Shown: positions 1 through 6,905 of the stretch, piece after piece | Layout: each line of letters starts with the position of its first letter | Numbering within the stretch: position 1 is the stretch's first letter | DNA from: an uncultured Draconibacterium sp. | GTDB lineage: Bacteria > Bacteroidota > Bacteroidia > Bacteroidales > Prolixibacteraceae | Length of the DNA: 64,000 nucleotides | Reading direction: 5' to 3' | NCBI RefSeq assembly: GCF_963676815.1 | Contig: NZ_OY781365.1 | Span: 4,436,501-4,500,500, forward strand | Program-made: the position numbers and the translations under genes | The notes under the pieces: generated by a model | What the model was told of the DNA's origin: nothing | The model's database searches: none | What the model saw: the letters and a program-made list of their open reading frames with translations, nothing else

Positions 1-1188
1 GCAAAAGAGTTTGTCAAAGTTGTATTAAAGTCGGGTAAAGACCAGTCAGTACTGCGTTTTCACCCATGGGTATTCTCCGGAGCCATTAAAAAAATGTATG
101 GAACGCCTGCCGAGGGCGACCTGGTAAAAGTGTATTCCAACAAAGATCAGTTTTTGGGAATTGGCCACTACCAGGTGGGATCAATTGCCATTCGAATTGT
201 TTCGTTCGAAGAAGTTGAACCGGATTACGATTTCTGGAGAAGTAAAATAGAAAGTGCGTGGAACCTGCGTAAAATGACAGGATTTGATTACAATCCCGAA
301 ACCAATGTTTTTCGTTTGATCCATGCTGAAGGCGATGGAATGCCGGGACTGATCGTTGATTTTTATAACGGAACAGCGGTGATGCAAATGCACAGTATTG
401 GCATGTACCTCATTCGCGAAGAACTGGTGAAAGCCTTGCAGGAAGTGATGGGCGACAAGTTAAAAGCCGTTTACAATAAAAGTGAAAAAACATTGCCGTT
501 TAAAGCTGATGTAAAATCGGAAGACGGTTATTTGTTTGGTTCGGAATCAGAAACAGAGGTACAGGAATATGGGCTGCGTTTTAAAGTAGATTGGGAAAAA
601 GGGCAGAAAACCGGATTCTTTGTCGACCAGCGCGAAAACCGAAAACTGGTGCAAGACTACTCAAAAGGCCGCGATGTCCTGAACATGTTCTGCTACACCG
701 GTGGTTTTTCGTTTTATGCCATGCAGGGCGATGCAAAATCGGTACACTCGGTTGATGCATCGGCAAAAGCAATCGACCTTACCGATGAAAATGTGGAGCT
801 GAACTTTCCGGGCGATGAGCGACATAAATCAACAGTGATCGATGGTTTTGAATACCTGAAAGATATTCAGGATAAATACGATCTGATTATCCTTGATCCG
901 CCGGCATTTGCAAAGCACCGCAAAACATTGCCACAGGCGTTAAAAGGTTATAAACGTATAAACACCCGCGCTTTCGAGCAAATTCGTAGAGGCGGAATCC
1001 TGTTTACTTTCTCCTGTTCGCAGGTGGTATCGAAAGAGAAATTCAGGGAAGCCGTATTTTCCGCAGCAGCCATTGCCGGACGAAATGTTCGAATTCTGCA
1101 CCAGATGAGCCAGCCTGTTGATCACCCGGTGAATATTTACCACCCTGAAAGTGAATACCTGAAGGGACTGGTTTTATATGTTGAATAG
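1..1188 (+). CDS. rlmI: Class I SAM-dependent 23S rRNA methyltransferase, RlmI-like (5' end cut off)
   Basis: This enzyme probably methylates a cytosine of 23S rRNA (the RlmI family makes m5C1962) using S-adenosylmethionine in the cytosol. The frame is open from base 1, and the residues before the first in-frame ATG (base 94) contain HPWVFSGAI, the typical start of the RlmI N-terminal PUA domain, so the true start lies upstream of the window. The SAM-binding motif NMFCYTGGFSF lies near base 682, the catalytic-region motif LDPPAF near base 892, and the conserved FSCSQ cysteine motif near base 1008. It ends with the usual short strand-rich tail. The assignment to the family is firm; the exact target base is inferred from the family. 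Confidence 0.88.
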   Translation, partial: AKEFVKVVLKSGKDQSVLRFHPWVFSGAIKKMYGTPAEGDLVKVYSNKDQFLGIGHYQVGSIAIRIVSFEEVEPDYDFWRSKIESAWNLRKMTGFDYNPETNVFRLIHAEGDGMPGLIVDFYNGTAVMQMHSIGMYLIREELVKALQEVMGDKLKAVYNKSEKTLPFKADVKSEDGYLFGSESETEVQEYGLRFKVDWEKGQKTGFFVDQRENRKLVQDYSKGRDVLNMFCYTGGFSFYAMQGDAKSVHSVDASAKAIDLTDENVELNFPGDERHKSTVIDGFEYLKDIQDKYDLIILDPPAFAKHRKTLPQALKGYKRINTRAFEQIRRGGILFTFSCSQVVSKEKFREAVFSAAAIAGRNVRILHQMSQPVDHPVNIYHPESEYLKGLVLYVE

Positions 1189-1253
1189 ATGATTATTTTT
1201 ATCATCTGAAAAATAAACAGAATAAGAGCCAAGAGCTCGCAGCTAATTAAGAT

Positions 1254-1967
1254 ATGAGCAAACAACAATTTACCGACAAGTACAACACCCAGCTGGAGGG
1301 AAAATCGATTGTTGAAAAATTGCAATTCCTGGTGGAACAACACCCGGGGAAAGTGGTTTTTACTACCAGCTTTGGATACGAAGACCAGGTAATTACCGAT
1401 ATTATTTTTAAAAACGACCTGCCCATAAAAGTAGTTACTTTAGACACAGGCCGTTTATTCCCTGAAACGTATAAAGTATACCGCAGCACACTTGAAAAAT
1501 ACAACAAGCCGATTAAAGCGTATTTTCCACCAACAGAAGAAGTTGAAAAACTATTGGATGAAAAGGGACCTTTCAGTTTTTACGAGTCGTTGGAGAATCG
1601 CAAAGAGTGTTGTTACATACGTAAGGTAATTCCATTAAAACGTGCTTTAATAGGAAACGAAATATGGATTACCGGTTTGCGTGCATCGCAAAGTGATAAC
1701 CGAAGTGACATGAAATTTTTTGAGTACGATGAAGGAAACGACATTGTAAAATTCAATCCGTTAATGGAATGGAGCCTGGAAGAAACTATCGACTGGGTGA
1801 AAAAATACAATGTACCCTACAATGTGCTGCACGACAAAGGTTTTGTAAGCATTGGCTGCCAGCCATGTACACGCGCCATTCAACCCGACGAAGATTTCCG
1901 TGCCGGACGTTGGTGGTGGGAGCAGGGCTCAGGAAAAGAATGCGGTCTGCATTCTGTGAAAAAATAA
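1254..1967 (+). CDS. cysH: Assimilatory adenylylsulfate (APS) reductase, thioredoxin-dependent
   Basis: The enzyme reduces activated sulfate to sulfite in assimilatory sulfur metabolism. The 237-residue length and PP-loop fold fit the CysH family. The cysteine pair C119-C120 in KECCYIRK and C202-x2-C205 in GCQPCTR form the 4Fe-4S site that marks the APS-reducing type rather than the cluster-free PAPS type; the catalytic cysteine is C230 in the C-terminal KECGLH motif. No other sulfate-assimilation gene (ATP sulfurylase, sulfite reductase) lies nearby, so it is an orphan here. It follows the methyltransferase by 65 bases and is closed by a strong hairpin terminator. Confidence 0.93.
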   Translation: MSKQQFTDKYNTQLEGKSIVEKLQFLVEQHPGKVVFTTSFGYEDQVITDIIFKNDLPIKVVTLDTGRLFPETYKVYRSTLEKYNKPIKAYFPPTEEVEKLLDEKGPFSFYESLENRKECCYIRKVIPLKRALIGNEIWITGLRASQSDNRSDMKFFEYDEGNDIVKFNPLMEWSLEETIDWVKKYNVPYNVLHDKGFVSIGCQPCTRAIQPDEDFRAGRWWWEQGSGKECGLHSVKK

Positions 1968-1992
1968 ATTTCAGATCAAAATACTGAAAGAA

Positions 1993-2018
1993 GGCACGGA
2001 CGTTTCCGTGCCTTTTTT
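1993..2018 (+). terminator. Rho-independent terminator of cysH
   Basis: An 8-bp perfect stem (GGCACGGA pairing with TCCGTGCC) with a 4-base loop is followed by six T residues. It lies 26 bases after the cysH stop, between two convergent genes. Confidence 0.85.
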
Positions 2019-2065
2019 GTTTCCGAATATTTTGCACAGTATGGGTAGTGAATGACTGCGCCAAA

Positions 2066-2872
2066 TTACAACGCAACTTTAAACCAAGAGGAAATTGCGG
2101 TTGATGATGCTGTTCCGCCCGGCCGTTGCGACATTCCTTTCATCTGTCCGCCACGACCTCCACCGCCGCCTGACATTCCTCCCATTCTGCCACCTGAGCC
2201 TTTTCCTTGTCCCGAGCTGCTCAAGCCTGACATAGAACCGCTTACGCGCATTGGAGATGATGGGGAATTACCGGTTTCCAAACCGGCAGAGAATGTTTGA
2301 TCATCAGCAACCGGAATTTCTTTTAATGGCATCTGTAATTCCAAAACCAGTTCATTGTAATCGTTGGTGGTAAAATTAACCTCTATGGAATACAGGTGTG
2401 GACTGCGGTAAAAAGTAAATGCTTCGCCGTTGGTATTCCACGTCACTTTTTTTAGCACGTTGTTTATGGCTGCTGCCACATTTCCCTGCATTGCCAGATC
2501 CGGAGTTTGAATACCCTGAAAGCTTTGTCGATTCAATTGATCGGTTGAACGTTCAATTTTAAGTGCATATTTTTTCCCTTTTTTCCCTTGCGGATCGAAA
2601 TACAGGTTCAGTCCGCTGCGCATAACTCGCTGATAACTGCTTCGGTCACTCAATGTTGCTGTAAAAAAGAAGTTGGTATCGTTAACCGCCACACCATAAC
2701 GAATACTATTTTTTTTATCAAAATGGATGGTTGGAATGGCTGAAAATTCAGGGGATGGTTTCCCTGAAAGATCCTGACTTTGATAAACCGGAAGTTTGGC
2801 ACACGACAACGAAAATAGGGCAAGTAAAATGTAGCCGATCATCTTTCCTGATCGCTTGTTAAGTAGATTCAT
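2066..2872 (-). CDS. Lipoprotein of unknown function with a Gly/Met/Arg-rich C-terminal tail
   Basis: I do not recognise a named family. The N-terminus has a basic stretch (NKRSGK), a hydrophobic segment and the lipobox LFSLSC, so it should be an envelope lipoprotein. The ATG at 2872 is chosen because the upstream in-frame codon at 2881 is TTG; a second ATG at 2842 would also leave a short lipoprotein signal. The body looks like an extracytoplasmic beta-rich domain. The last 50 or so residues are low complexity, dominated by Gly with Arg and Met, which is unusual for its neighbours and may be flexible or interacting. It converges on cysH and appears to be transcribed alone. Confidence 0.7.
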   Translation of the reverse strand: MNLLNKRSGKMIGYILLALFSLSCAKLPVYQSQDLSGKPSPEFSAIPTIHFDKKNSIRYGVAVNDTNFFFTATLSDRSSYQRVMRSGLNLYFDPQGKKGKKYALKIERSTDQLNRQSFQGIQTPDLAMQGNVAAAINNVLKKVTWNTNGEAFTFYRSPHLYSIEVNFTTNDYNELVLELQMPLKEIPVADDQTFSAGLETGNSPSSPMRVSGSMSGLSSSGQGKGSGGRMGGMSGGGGGRGGQMKGMSQRPGGTASSTAISSWFKVAL

Positions 2873-2994
2873 GAATTGCAATCTTGTTTAATAAAACCTA
2901 TGTTTTCAGAGTTAGACACAGACCTGAATCTAAACTTGCGGAACAGATTGCATTTGATTTGAATTTTTTAACTCAGGTGCTTCAATCCCTGAAA

Positions 2995-3035
2995 TAAAAA
3001 GATCCCGATCGATAATGGCATTCTATCAATCGGGA
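2995..3035 (-). terminator. Rho-independent terminator of the porin/FMN-binding operon
   Basis: Read on the minus strand, a 12-bp stem (TCCCGATTGATA with TATCGATCGGGA, one G-T wobble) is followed by a T-rich run. It lies just past the stop of the FMN-binding gene. Confidence 0.8.
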
Positions 3036-3060
3036 CTAAAATGTATGTAATGTTTAACTT

Positions 3061-3621
3061 TTACAATTGTAGCTTTTTCAAAAGTGCCGTTTTGTTTTCT
3101 ACATCGGCAGTGATGGCATAAACCGAAATGGTGGCACCTGAAATGGCATCGATGTTTTTATCTACTTTCAACGAGTCGGAGCCATTAAATCCGATAAACT
3201 GTTTTAACCAGCCTTTGGCAGTAATTTCGTAACCGTGCGTTGCCTGGTAATTGAATACATTAACGGCCTTTACGGTTTTGTGCTCGTCAAATAAAATGTA
3301 ATAATCAAAGTATTCCGAATCTAATGTTTCCACAGATTCGTGCTCAACCGAGCAACCTCCGGCGCGGCAGCTGTTTACCCGCCCAATGTAAATATAACGG
3401 TACGCGTTTTCGTTTTTTTTGGTAACCAGGAAGTATTTACCTTTTGAAGTACAGGTATCGTCGGGAAGCGTTAGTTCTTCAACACCCGATAGTTCTTCGA
3501 TACCCGATTTTTCAAGCGTTTTTACCAATGCTTTTGGCTGAAAATTCACCTCGCTTTGGGCAAAAGCGAAACAAGTACTCAATAAAATGGCAATTAATAC
3601 TATTCCTGATTTAATCTTCAT
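3061..3621 (-). CDS. Secreted FMN-binding domain protein
   Basis: This is a 186-residue protein with a cleavable signal peptide ending FAFAQ near residue 22. Residues from about 100 to the end match the FMN_bind domain of the NqrC/RnfG type: the segment DAISGATIS carries the SGAT motif whose threonine (T164) is the residue that ApbE flavinylates covalently in this family. It also has three cysteines, C57, C85 and C90 (the last two as Cx4C), which are not part of the classic family signature. It should act in the periplasm as a redox carrier; the partner is unknown. It lies 11 bases after a porin gene and is surely co-transcribed with it. No apbE or rnf/nqr gene is in the window. Confidence 0.82.
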   Translation of the reverse strand: MKIKSGIVLIAILLSTCFAFAQSEVNFQPKALVKTLEKSGIEELSGVEELTLPDDTCTSKGKYFLVTKKNENAYRYIYIGRVNSCRAGGCSVEHESVETLDSEYFDYYILFDEHKTVKAVNVFNYQATHGYEITAKGWLKQFIGFNGSDSLKVDKNIDAISGATISVYAITADVENKTALLKKLQL

Positions 3622-3632
3622 TTTGCTTTGGT

Positions 3633-4835
3633 TTAAAACATTACGCCAATTCCGGCACTAAACGTTTTTGCGTAAGTATCGGTGGCGGCATTCTTCACAA
3701 ACTGAATGTCGGTTTTTACAACCGCACCTTTTGTTAGTGTCAGCGTAAGTCCTGTGGTAATGGCTGTTTTTTCGTAAGCCGCATTTTTAGCAATATTGTT
3801 TTCTACCGAACTGTGTGTATTTAAAAATTCGTAACGTACAAACGGTGTAAGTTGCAATTCGGTATCAACTGTACGGAATACATTGTAAGCTGCCTCGGCA
3901 TAATATCCGATCATTGCACTTCCCACATCGTTCAGGCTTCCATCGGTGGCAGTAAATGTATTGTATTCGTCCGTATTCGATAAGCTGGCATAATACAACT
4001 GACCACGCAGCTGAAGTCCGCTTATCGAATAACGGGCATCCAGCCCCAGCATTGAAATACCAACTACCGATGAATCAGCCATTGCTACAGCAGCGTCATC
4101 ATCCTTGTCGATTCCGTTGTACAATTTGCTCTGTGTTTTTCCGAGGTAAGCCGATACGCCCAGGTTTAATCCTCTGATTCCGAAATATTCGATCTTACCC
4201 GCAAAATTTGGTGAACTAACAAACGATTCAGCTCCTTTTTGGCGGCCACTGCGCATTCCTTTTGCTCCACTAAGTTTGGCCGAACCATCGTAACCGTTAA
4301 AACCATTCATCACATAAGCCTGGTATTTTAAAGAGGCCGGCAGAATAGTTCCGGAAATTCCAAAACCAATTTCGCGCCAGGTGGTTGGCGTAATGGTATT
4401 ATCGATTAACGGGCGTTCAACACCATTAAAAGTCGTAGGCTCGTGGTACTCGTTAATAATTCCCATTGGTACCAGCATTAATCCGCCTCTGAAATTAATG
4501 GCGTTGTTCAGTTTATATTGCAAAAAGGCCTGCTCCACATAAACTTCTTTTACATGCTCGTATTCAATTTCGCTGATAAATTGTGTTTTTTCGTTGAAAT
4601 TGTAACCCAGCAACATCACCACACGGTGTACATCAAGTTTACCATTGTTGTAGGTGTCGCCCGATAAAGGTTGATTGTAGTGTACCTCGCCGTAACCGCC
4701 CACCAGCAGTTTGCTGTTTTGAGTTAACAGGTTATCGGCCGAGTTGGTATATTGATTGGGGGAGTTGTCGTTGTTTTGTGCCATGGCGCAAAGTCCGCCA
4801 ACCAGCAACAAAAGAATAATTGATAGTTTCTTCAT
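3633..4835 (-). CDS. Outer-membrane porin-like beta-barrel protein
   Basis: The product is a 400-residue beta-barrel with signal peptide MKKLSIILL...CAMAQ, a conserved barrel entry (GGYGEVHYNQP) and regular alternating strands to a C-terminal aromatic residue (GIGVMF), as in phosphate-selective-porin-like proteins of Bacteroidota. The ATG at 4835 is preferred because it begins a clean signal peptide; the 13 residues of open frame upstream do not look like one. Substrate is unknown. It is the first gene of an operon with the FMN-binding protein, so a role in supply or export of a redox compound is possible, but this is inference. A CAAAACTA box and several dyads precede it. Confidence 0.8.
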   Translation of the reverse strand: MKKLSIILLLLVGGLCAMAQNNDNSPNQYTNSADNLLTQNSKLLVGGYGEVHYNQPLSGDTYNNGKLDVHRVVMLLGYNFNEKTQFISEIEYEHVKEVYVEQAFLQYKLNNAINFRGGLMLVPMGIINEYHEPTTFNGVERPLIDNTITPTTWREIGFGISGTILPASLKYQAYVMNGFNGYDGSAKLSGAKGMRSGRQKGAESFVSSPNFAGKIEYFGIRGLNLGVSAYLGKTQSKLYNGIDKDDDAAVAMADSSVVGISMLGLDARYSISGLQLRGQLYYASLSNTDEYNTFTATDGSLNDVGSAMIGYYAEAAYNVFRTVDTELQLTPFVRYEFLNTHSSVENNIAKNAAYEKTAITTGLTLTLTKGAVVKTDIQFVKNAATDTYAKTFSAGIGVMF

Positions 4836-4871
4836 GATTTTCTGATAACAGTTTGATACAAATTCATGCTG

Positions 4872-4879
4872 CAAAACTA
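4872..4879 (-). promoter_or_regulatory. Candidate -7 box (TAGTTTTG) of the porin operon
   Basis: On the minus strand the octamer TAGTTTTG fits the Bacteroidota -7 consensus TAnnTTTG and lies 37 bases ahead of the porin ATG. I see no convincing -33 TTTG at the normal distance, which would fit an activated promoter. Confidence 0.45.
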
Positions 4880-4900
4880 CAATGGAGGGATGAGGTGTGA

Positions 4901-4996
4901 AATCCCAAATAGTTGGGATTTTATGAAAGGGTAACTACTATTTGTTGTGATGGGAGAGATTACGTTGCTGCGCTCGAAATAGTTAGGGGTAACTAC
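4901..4996. repeat. Cluster of short dyads and direct repeats upstream of the porin operon
   Basis: AATCCCAA-N4-TTGGGATT (4901-4920) is a perfect 8-bp inverted repeat. GGGTAACTAC occurs twice in direct orientation (4929-4938 and 4987-4996), and the second copy is part of the inverted repeat AGTTA-GGGG-TAACT (4981-4994). AAATAGTT precedes GGG in both the first and last units. The cluster sits just upstream of the candidate -7 box and contains no open frame, so it is a candidate regulator-binding region. Confidence 0.5.
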
Positions 4997-5045
4997 CGAA
5001 GCAATCTAAGCAATCAGGCGAAAGGATTCCCATGGGTATGGAGCA

Positions 5046-6023
5046 TTACATGCCACCAAATTTCCTCGAGTGTGTAATTTTTGTTTTACGAAATTCGCTG
5101 AGATCAATACAATACATGTTTTTTGTGGCCGATTCCGAGAAGTTTTCCTTTACCGATCCACCAACGATATACAGTTTTCCGCTGTAGTAAAAGAGCTCGG
5201 CATTGTGCAGATTCAATTTGATGTTGTATTCGTTAAGTACTTTTGTTTCGGTATTATAGGTGAGTATTTTATCGTTATTATAAATGTAAATCATTTTGTT
5301 TAACGTGGTTAGCGCCGGTTTTCTGATTCCTTCAAAAAGGGTTCCTTCGGTTTGCCAGATTCCGGTGGTCAGGTTATAGCAGTCGATTTCGTCCAGTGCT
5401 ATTTCGTTTTCTCCCCCAATCAGGTATATCGTATTACCAATCCGAACTCCTTTAGTTTCTTTGGCCGTTGGCATGTCGGTAAGTTCATACCAGTAGCCAC
5501 TGCTCAGGTCGTACAAATGAGCTTTGTTAGTGTACTTCTTAAATCCGTTGCTTTGTAACTTCACCGATCCACCCATGACGATAATGCTGTTTTTGTATTC
5601 AAATAGTTGAAAATTAATGGCTTGGTGCGGATTGGTTTCGTCGATTGTAATTGTTTGTTTTTCCACATCGAATACTTCAATTTTATTTTCAAGGTATTCA
5701 AAATACCTATTCGTAGATATGGTTTTGCCTCCCAGTACATAGATTTTTCCGTTACAATAACAACAGGAGTGGTATGCGCGTGGTATAAATTCTATATCGG
5801 GGGTGGTCCAGACATTCTTTTCAATATCGTAGCACTGCAATTTGCCGGTAAAATGCTCCCATGTAAAGTTCTGCTTAAAGTCCACTATACTTGCTTGTTG
5901 CTTAAGATTCATTAGCTCAAGCGCCTTTATTTCTGGATCTTCTCTATACGATTCATCTCCTGCAATGATGTAAATTTTGCCGTCGGCCAATACTGATCCA
6001 AACGAATAAACCTCGAAAGGCAA
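5046..6023 (-). CDS. Kelch-repeat (beta-propeller) half of a frameshifted protein
   Basis: The translated 325 residues contain about five to six kelch units, each with an aromatic/GGxx core such as GKIYVLGGK, NSIIVMGGS, NTIYLIGGE and GKLYIVGGS followed by a conserved Y/W position. They should fold as a beta-propeller that binds a partner. No ATG starts this frame at its 5' end: the only candidate is a TTG at 6023. In this frame a stop lies just upstream. The other frame, however, runs straight into it from the Cys-rich/carboxypeptidase-regulatory gene if one C is added in a five-C run, so I read it as the C-terminal domain of that protein. Confidence 0.75.
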   Translation of the reverse strand: MPFEVYSFGSVLADGKIYIIAGDESYREDPEIKALELMNLKQQASIVDFKQNFTWEHFTGKLQCYDIEKNVWTTPDIEFIPRAYHSCCYCNGKIYVLGGKTISTNRYFEYLENKIEVFDVEKQTITIDETNPHQAINFQLFEYKNSIIVMGGSVKLQSNGFKKYTNKAHLYDLSSGYWYELTDMPTAKETKGVRIGNTIYLIGGENEIALDEIDCYNLTTGIWQTEGTLFEGIRKPALTTLNKMIYIYNNDKILTYNTETKVLNEYNIKLNLHNAELFYYSGKLYIVGGSVKENFSESATKNMYCIDLSEFRKTKITHSRKFGGM

Positions 6024-6640
6024 GGGGGCAGTTTACGATATGGTATAAAGTCGTTTAACAGGCGTTTCGAACTAACTTTCACTTCTCCAATTTGCTCTAT
6101 TTTTTCCGAGAGGCTTACAGAAAAATTATGTTTTACCAGCTCGGAGTAAGTGTAGCTTTCAGTTTGAAAACCCACCATCGAAAACACGATGGTGTCGTTG
6201 GCTTGCGGCGCTACTTTTAATTTTAAGCGGAATGCCCCATCATCATTTGTTATTGTTCCATAATTCTCTTTCGGAAAAGAGACATTTACGTATAATAGTG
6301 GCTCTTTCGTGTTTGCGTTAGTAACTTTTCCTTCAATAGTTTGTGCGAATAAGGGAGAGGTTGCAAGAAGCAAGATTAGCATAAGTGATAATTTCTTGCT
6401 TTTTACAAATTTTGGTTCAGGGTTAAAACGTTTGCCCGTGTTTGCAGCATCCCTTACCAAAGCATTATATTCTTCGTGTGCGGCAATTTCTTGTTTTGCT
6501 TGTGCATCTTCTTTAAAATGCGGACAGCTTTCATCAAAATCGGCAGCTGTGCCGTTTATGTTGCAAATAAGTCCTTCCTGCAAACTCATTCGTTTGTTTT
6601 CACAAACCTTACAAAATTTCGGGCGTTCTTCTCTGGTCAT
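5927..6640 (-). CDS. Cys-rich N-terminal domain + membrane segment + carboxypeptidase-regulatory-like domain (N-terminal half of frameshifted protein)
   Basis: Residues 1-45 hold four cysteines in the pattern C10-x2-C13...C27...C39 (FCKVCENK, ICNINGT, SCPHF), suggesting a small metal-binding or ribbon domain. Residues 82-100 are a hydrophobic segment ending SPLFAQ, which could be a signal anchor or cleavage site. Residues 102-190 match a CarboxypepD_reg-like beta-sandwich (IEGKVTNANTKEPLLYVNV...DGAFRL). The last 30 or so residues after KLPP are read in the wrong frame and look non-native; the propeller that should follow is in the neighbouring frame. The gene lies 18 bases after a 67-residue membrane protein gene. 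Confidence 0.72.
   Translation of the reverse strand: MTREERPKFCKVCENKRMSLQEGLICNINGTAADFDESCPHFKEDAQAKQEIAAHEEYNALVRDAANTGKRFNPEPKFVKSKKLSLMLILLLATSPLFAQTIEGKVTNANTKEPLLYVNVSFPKENYGTITNDDGAFRLKLKVAPQANDTIVFSMVGFQTESYTYSELVKHNFSVSLSEKIEQIGEVKVSSKRLLNDFIPYRKLPPCLSRFIRLDQYWPTAKFTSLQEMNRIEKIQK
6024..6028 (-). other. Apparent -1 frameshift site in a five-base C run (minus strand)
   Basis: Up to this run the upstream frame reads LNDFIPYRKLPP; the downstream frame reads LPFEVYSFGSVLADGKIYII. Inserting one C, or slipping back one base here, fuses them without loss into KLPPLPFEVY. The kelch frame alone has a stop just upstream of the run. There is no standard X-XXY-YYZ slippery heptamer. Confidence 0.7.
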
Positions 6641-6658
6641 GGTTTATGGATATTCGGT

Positions 6659-6850
6659 TTATTGTATGGTTCTGATTTTCTTTTGTCGGATGCGAAGCAT
6701 AAAACCTAAAATATTCAGGGTAAATCCCAAAACAGTTAATCCGCCGGCTATCACTTGCATTCTATCCGAATCAGGATTTTCAACAGCTAATATTATTCCT
6801 GCAATAAGCGCTACAAGGCTGATGATGTAAATTGAAATGTTTGTTTTCAT
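6659..6850 (-). CDS. Small two-helix membrane protein
   Basis: This 63-residue protein (MKTNISIY...) has two hydrophobic helices, about residues 5-22 and 33-53, joined by a short polar loop (VENPDSDRM) and ending in a basic tail (RIRQKKIRTIQ). The ATG at 6850 is chosen over upstream codons because it begins directly before the first helix. I recognise no family. It lies between a TlpA-like lipoprotein gene and the Cys-rich/kelch gene on the same strand, with gaps of 55 and 18 bases, so it is probably in one transcript with them. Confidence 0.6.
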   Translation of the reverse strand: MKTNISIYIISLVALIAGIILAVENPDSDRMQVIAGGLTVLGFTLNILGFMLRIRQKKIRTIQ

Positions 6851-6905
6851 TCTTGATCGGTTAATTCGTTGAAACATTTATAATTGTTATATTTTTTGGA
6901 TTGCA

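Noticed and set aside
2052..2300. Proline-rich 82-codon plus-strand frame (PPRPPPPPDIPP-like)
   Set aside because: It is the complement of the Gly-rich tail of the lipoprotein; GGN codons read backwards give proline.
4929..4996. NarL-type heptamer sites (TACCCCT, TACCCTT) in the porin upstream region
   Set aside because: The heptamer is too loose to be meaningful here, and the perfect dyads explain the structure better.
6001..6060. Programmed -1 frameshifting by a standard slippery heptamer in the kelch gene
   Set aside because: No X-XXY-YYZ heptamer and no clear downstream pseudoknot; only a short C run is present.
6309..6830. 173-codon plus-strand frame opposite the Cys-rich/kelch gene and the small membrane gene
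   Set aside because: It runs across two well-supported minus-strand genes and is composition-driven.
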